A stretch of DNA of 6,546 nucleotides from Bordetella parapertussis (GTDB lineage Bacteria > Pseudomonadota > Gammaproteobacteria > Burkholderiales > SG8-41), in contig CAMBSS010000209.1 of the NCBI GenBank assembly GCA_945870465.1, positions 1-6,546 on the forward strand, read 5' to 3'. A program made the translations under genes and the position numbers. Shown one piece after another: positions 5,447 to 6,546 of this stretch (position 1 is the first letter of the stretch; each line of letters begins with the position of its first letter). The notes beneath the pieces are model-generated. The model was not told where the DNA came from. It searched no databases and saw only the letters and a list, made by a program, of their open reading frames with translations.

Positions 5447-5453
5447 AGAGGAG
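5447..5453 (+). promoter_or_regulatory. Ribosome binding site that sets the GTG start of the second Bug gene
   Basis: AGAGGAG is followed by 8 nt and then the GTG at 5462. The frame is open further upstream (from 5387), but no earlier start has such a site, and a start there would place some 25 residues before the signal peptide. Confidence 0.8.
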
Positions 5454-5461
5454 TCTATAGA

Positions 5462-6442
5462 GTGCCGGCCTTATCGAAAAAATTGAACTGGTTGTTGATT
5501 GCCGCCAGCTTGCCGGGGTGGTGCGCCGTTTCTTTTGCGCAGGGATTTCCGACCCACCCGGTGCGCATAGTCGCCGCAACGCCGCCCGGTGGTGCCGCCG
5601 ATGTCAATGCGCGGTTGCTGTCGGAGCGGCTCGCGCGGAAATGGAAGCAGCCGGTGGTGGTGCAGAATTCGGCGGGTGTGGCGGGCAGTGTTGCCGCGGT
5701 CACCGTTGCCGAAGCGACGCCTGACGGTTACACGCTGCTGTTCGTCGCGCATCCGGTGTTGGCGGTCAATCCGCTGTTATACAAAAAACTGCCATTCAAT
5801 GCAGAGCGCGATTTCGTGCCGGTCGTGCTGCTCACCAGGATGCCGCACGTGTTGTTGGTGAATCCTGCACTGCCGGCCGCGACGGTGGGGGAATTCATCG
5901 CGCTGGCGAAAGCCAAGCCTGGCACTCTCAATTACGGTTCCGGCGGCGCAGGTTCTTCGACGCATCTGGCGAGCGAACTGCTTGCGGATGCGGCCAGTAT
6001 CGATTTGCGGCACGTGCCGTACCGGGGCGCTGCACCCGCGGTCACCGCGTTGATCAGCGGCGAAATCCAGTTTCTGTTCGATGCCACGATTACCGCAATC
6101 GGCCATCTGCGCGGCGGCCGCGTGCGCGGGATCGCGATTGCGAGCATGACGCGTTCAGCGGTGCTGCCCGACATTCCGACTTTCGACGAAAGCGGCGTGA
6201 AGCGTTTCGAATCATCGATTGCGCACGGCATTCTTGCGCCATCCAAGGTTGCGCCGGCAACACTCGCGCAGCTAAACCGCGATCTCAACGAGACGCTGGG
6301 CGAACCCGAGTACAAGAAAAGAATGGCTGAATTCGGCGCCGATCTTGTCGGCGGCTCAGGCAAGGAATTCCAGGCGTTTCTCGCGGCCGAGAACAAGAAA
6401 TGGGCGGCCGTGATCAAAAAACGCGGCATCAATGCCGAGTAG
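5462..6442 (+). CDS. Bug/TctC-family tripartite tricarboxylate transporter substrate-binding protein (second copy)
   Basis: This 326-residue periplasmic receptor belongs to the same family as the product at 825-1826 but is clearly divergent from it. Starting at GTG 5462, residues 1-27 form a good signal peptide: PALSKK basic region, NWLLIAASLPGW core, and cleavage after CAVSFAQ. The mature part has the Bug pattern: FPTHPVRIV (29-37), ATPPGGAADVNARLL (39-53), QNSAGVAGS (68-76), PDGYTLL (87-93), LPFNAERDFVPVV (110-122), LNYGSGGAGSSTHLASELL (156-174), VPYRGAAPAV (185-194) and PDIPTFDESG (236-245). The ligand is expected to be a carboxylate; its neighbours (MmgE/PrpD, a lactonase-like hydrolase and an SDR) suggest it feeds that pathway. 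A 94-nt gap with a possible promoter separates it from the gene before, while the SDR gene begins 53 nt after it with no terminator visible between. No transporter membrane genes are in the window. Confidence 0.93.
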   Translation: MPALSKKLNWLLIAASLPGWCAVSFAQGFPTHPVRIVAATPPGGAADVNARLLSERLARKWKQPVVVQNSAGVAGSVAAVTVAEATPDGYTLLFVAHPVLAVNPLLYKKLPFNAERDFVPVVLLTRMPHVLLVNPALPAATVGEFIALAKAKPGTLNYGSGGAGSSTHLASELLADAASIDLRHVPYRGAAPAVTALISGEIQFLFDATITAIGHLRGGRVRGIAIASMTRSAVLPDIPTFDESGVKRFESSIAHGILAPSKVAPATLAQLNRDLNETLGEPEYKKRMAEFGADLVGGSGKEFQAFLAAENKKWAAVIKKRGINAE

Positions 6443-6480
6443 CCGGCGCACCGCTTATCCAAACGTAACTTGACGAAGCA

Positions 6481-6487
6481 AGGAAGG
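6481..6487 (+). promoter_or_regulatory. Ribosome binding site of the SDR gene
   Basis: AGGAAGG is 8 nt before the ATG at 6496, a strong and well-spaced Shine-Dalgarno. The 53-nt gap upstream shows no convincing promoter or terminator, so read-through from the Bug gene is likely. Confidence 0.75.
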
Positions 6488-6495
6488 AAAAACCC

Positions 6496-6546
6496 ATGGA
6501 TCTTGAATTGAAAGGACGTACTGCAGTGGTGACTGGCGCCAGCCAA
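6496..6546 (+). CDS. Short-chain dehydrogenase/reductase (SDR), 5' end only
   Basis: Only 17 codons are in the window, reading MDLELKGRTAVVTGASQ. This is the typical first beta strand of a classical SDR: a Leu-x-Gly-Arg lead, the hydrophobic AVV, and TGAS, the start of the TGxxxGxG NAD(P)-binding loop. SDR enzymes use NAD(P)(H) to oxidise alcohols or reduce ketones. Its place after the Bug gene suggests it handles a hydroxy-acid or keto-acid step in the same pathway. The catalytic Tyr-x-x-x-Lys region is outside the window, so the subclass cannot be given. Confidence 0.82.
   Translation, partial: MDLELKGRTAVVTGASQ

Noticed and set aside
1..6546. CRISPR arrays, tRNA or rRNA genes, transposases, phage or defence genes
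   Set aside because: I looked for spaced direct repeats, cloverleaf-like segments and typical protein motifs on both strands and saw none.

Overview
The window is GC-rich coding DNA from what looks like a betaproteobacterium, probably in the Burkholderiales. This is inferred from two Bug/TctC-type periplasmic binding proteins without transporter subunits, plus a LysR regulator, a MmgE/PrpD protein, an SDR dehydrogenase and a lactonase-type metallo-beta-lactamase-fold hydrolase. That mix is typical of the carboxylate-catabolism islands of Bordetella, Cupriavidus and their relatives. No species can be named from the sequence alone.

Layout. (1) Bases 2-823 hold the 3' part of a CapA-family metallophosphoesterase-like protein. 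It is followed at once (TAG-T-ATG) by a Bug-family solute-binding protein (825-1826). (2) Bases 1827-2060 are an AT-richer non-coding gap. It contains a terminator-like hairpin, three tandem 10-bp GATAAAC-type units and several nested inverted repeats, and looks like a small palindromic intergenic repeat element. (3) A CysB-like LysR regulator runs on the minus strand (2061-3041). (4) Bases 3042-3176 are a divergent control region with a perfect LysR-type dyad over a possible promoter. (5) A plus-strand gene run follows: an AHL-lactonase-like MBL-fold hydrolase (3177-3974), a MmgE/PrpD protein (3976-5367, again stop-T-ATG), a second Bug protein (5462-6442), and the first 17 codons of an SDR oxidoreductase (6496 to the window end).

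How the genes may work together (inference): the LysR protein probably controls the divergent run. The Bug protein would capture an organic acid in the periplasm, the MBL-fold enzyme would open a lactone or similar ester, the MmgE/PrpD enzyme would dehydrate, isomerise or decarboxylate a hydroxy- or unsaturated polycarboxylate, and the SDR would oxidise or reduce an intermediate. The substrate is unknown. No TctA/TctB membrane components lie in the window, so both binding proteins are orphans here.

The genes are members of known families. The less ordinary material is the palindromic intergenic element, the altered effector pocket of the CysB-like regulator, the unusual CapA motifs, and perfect palindromes just upstream of two ribosome binding sites.
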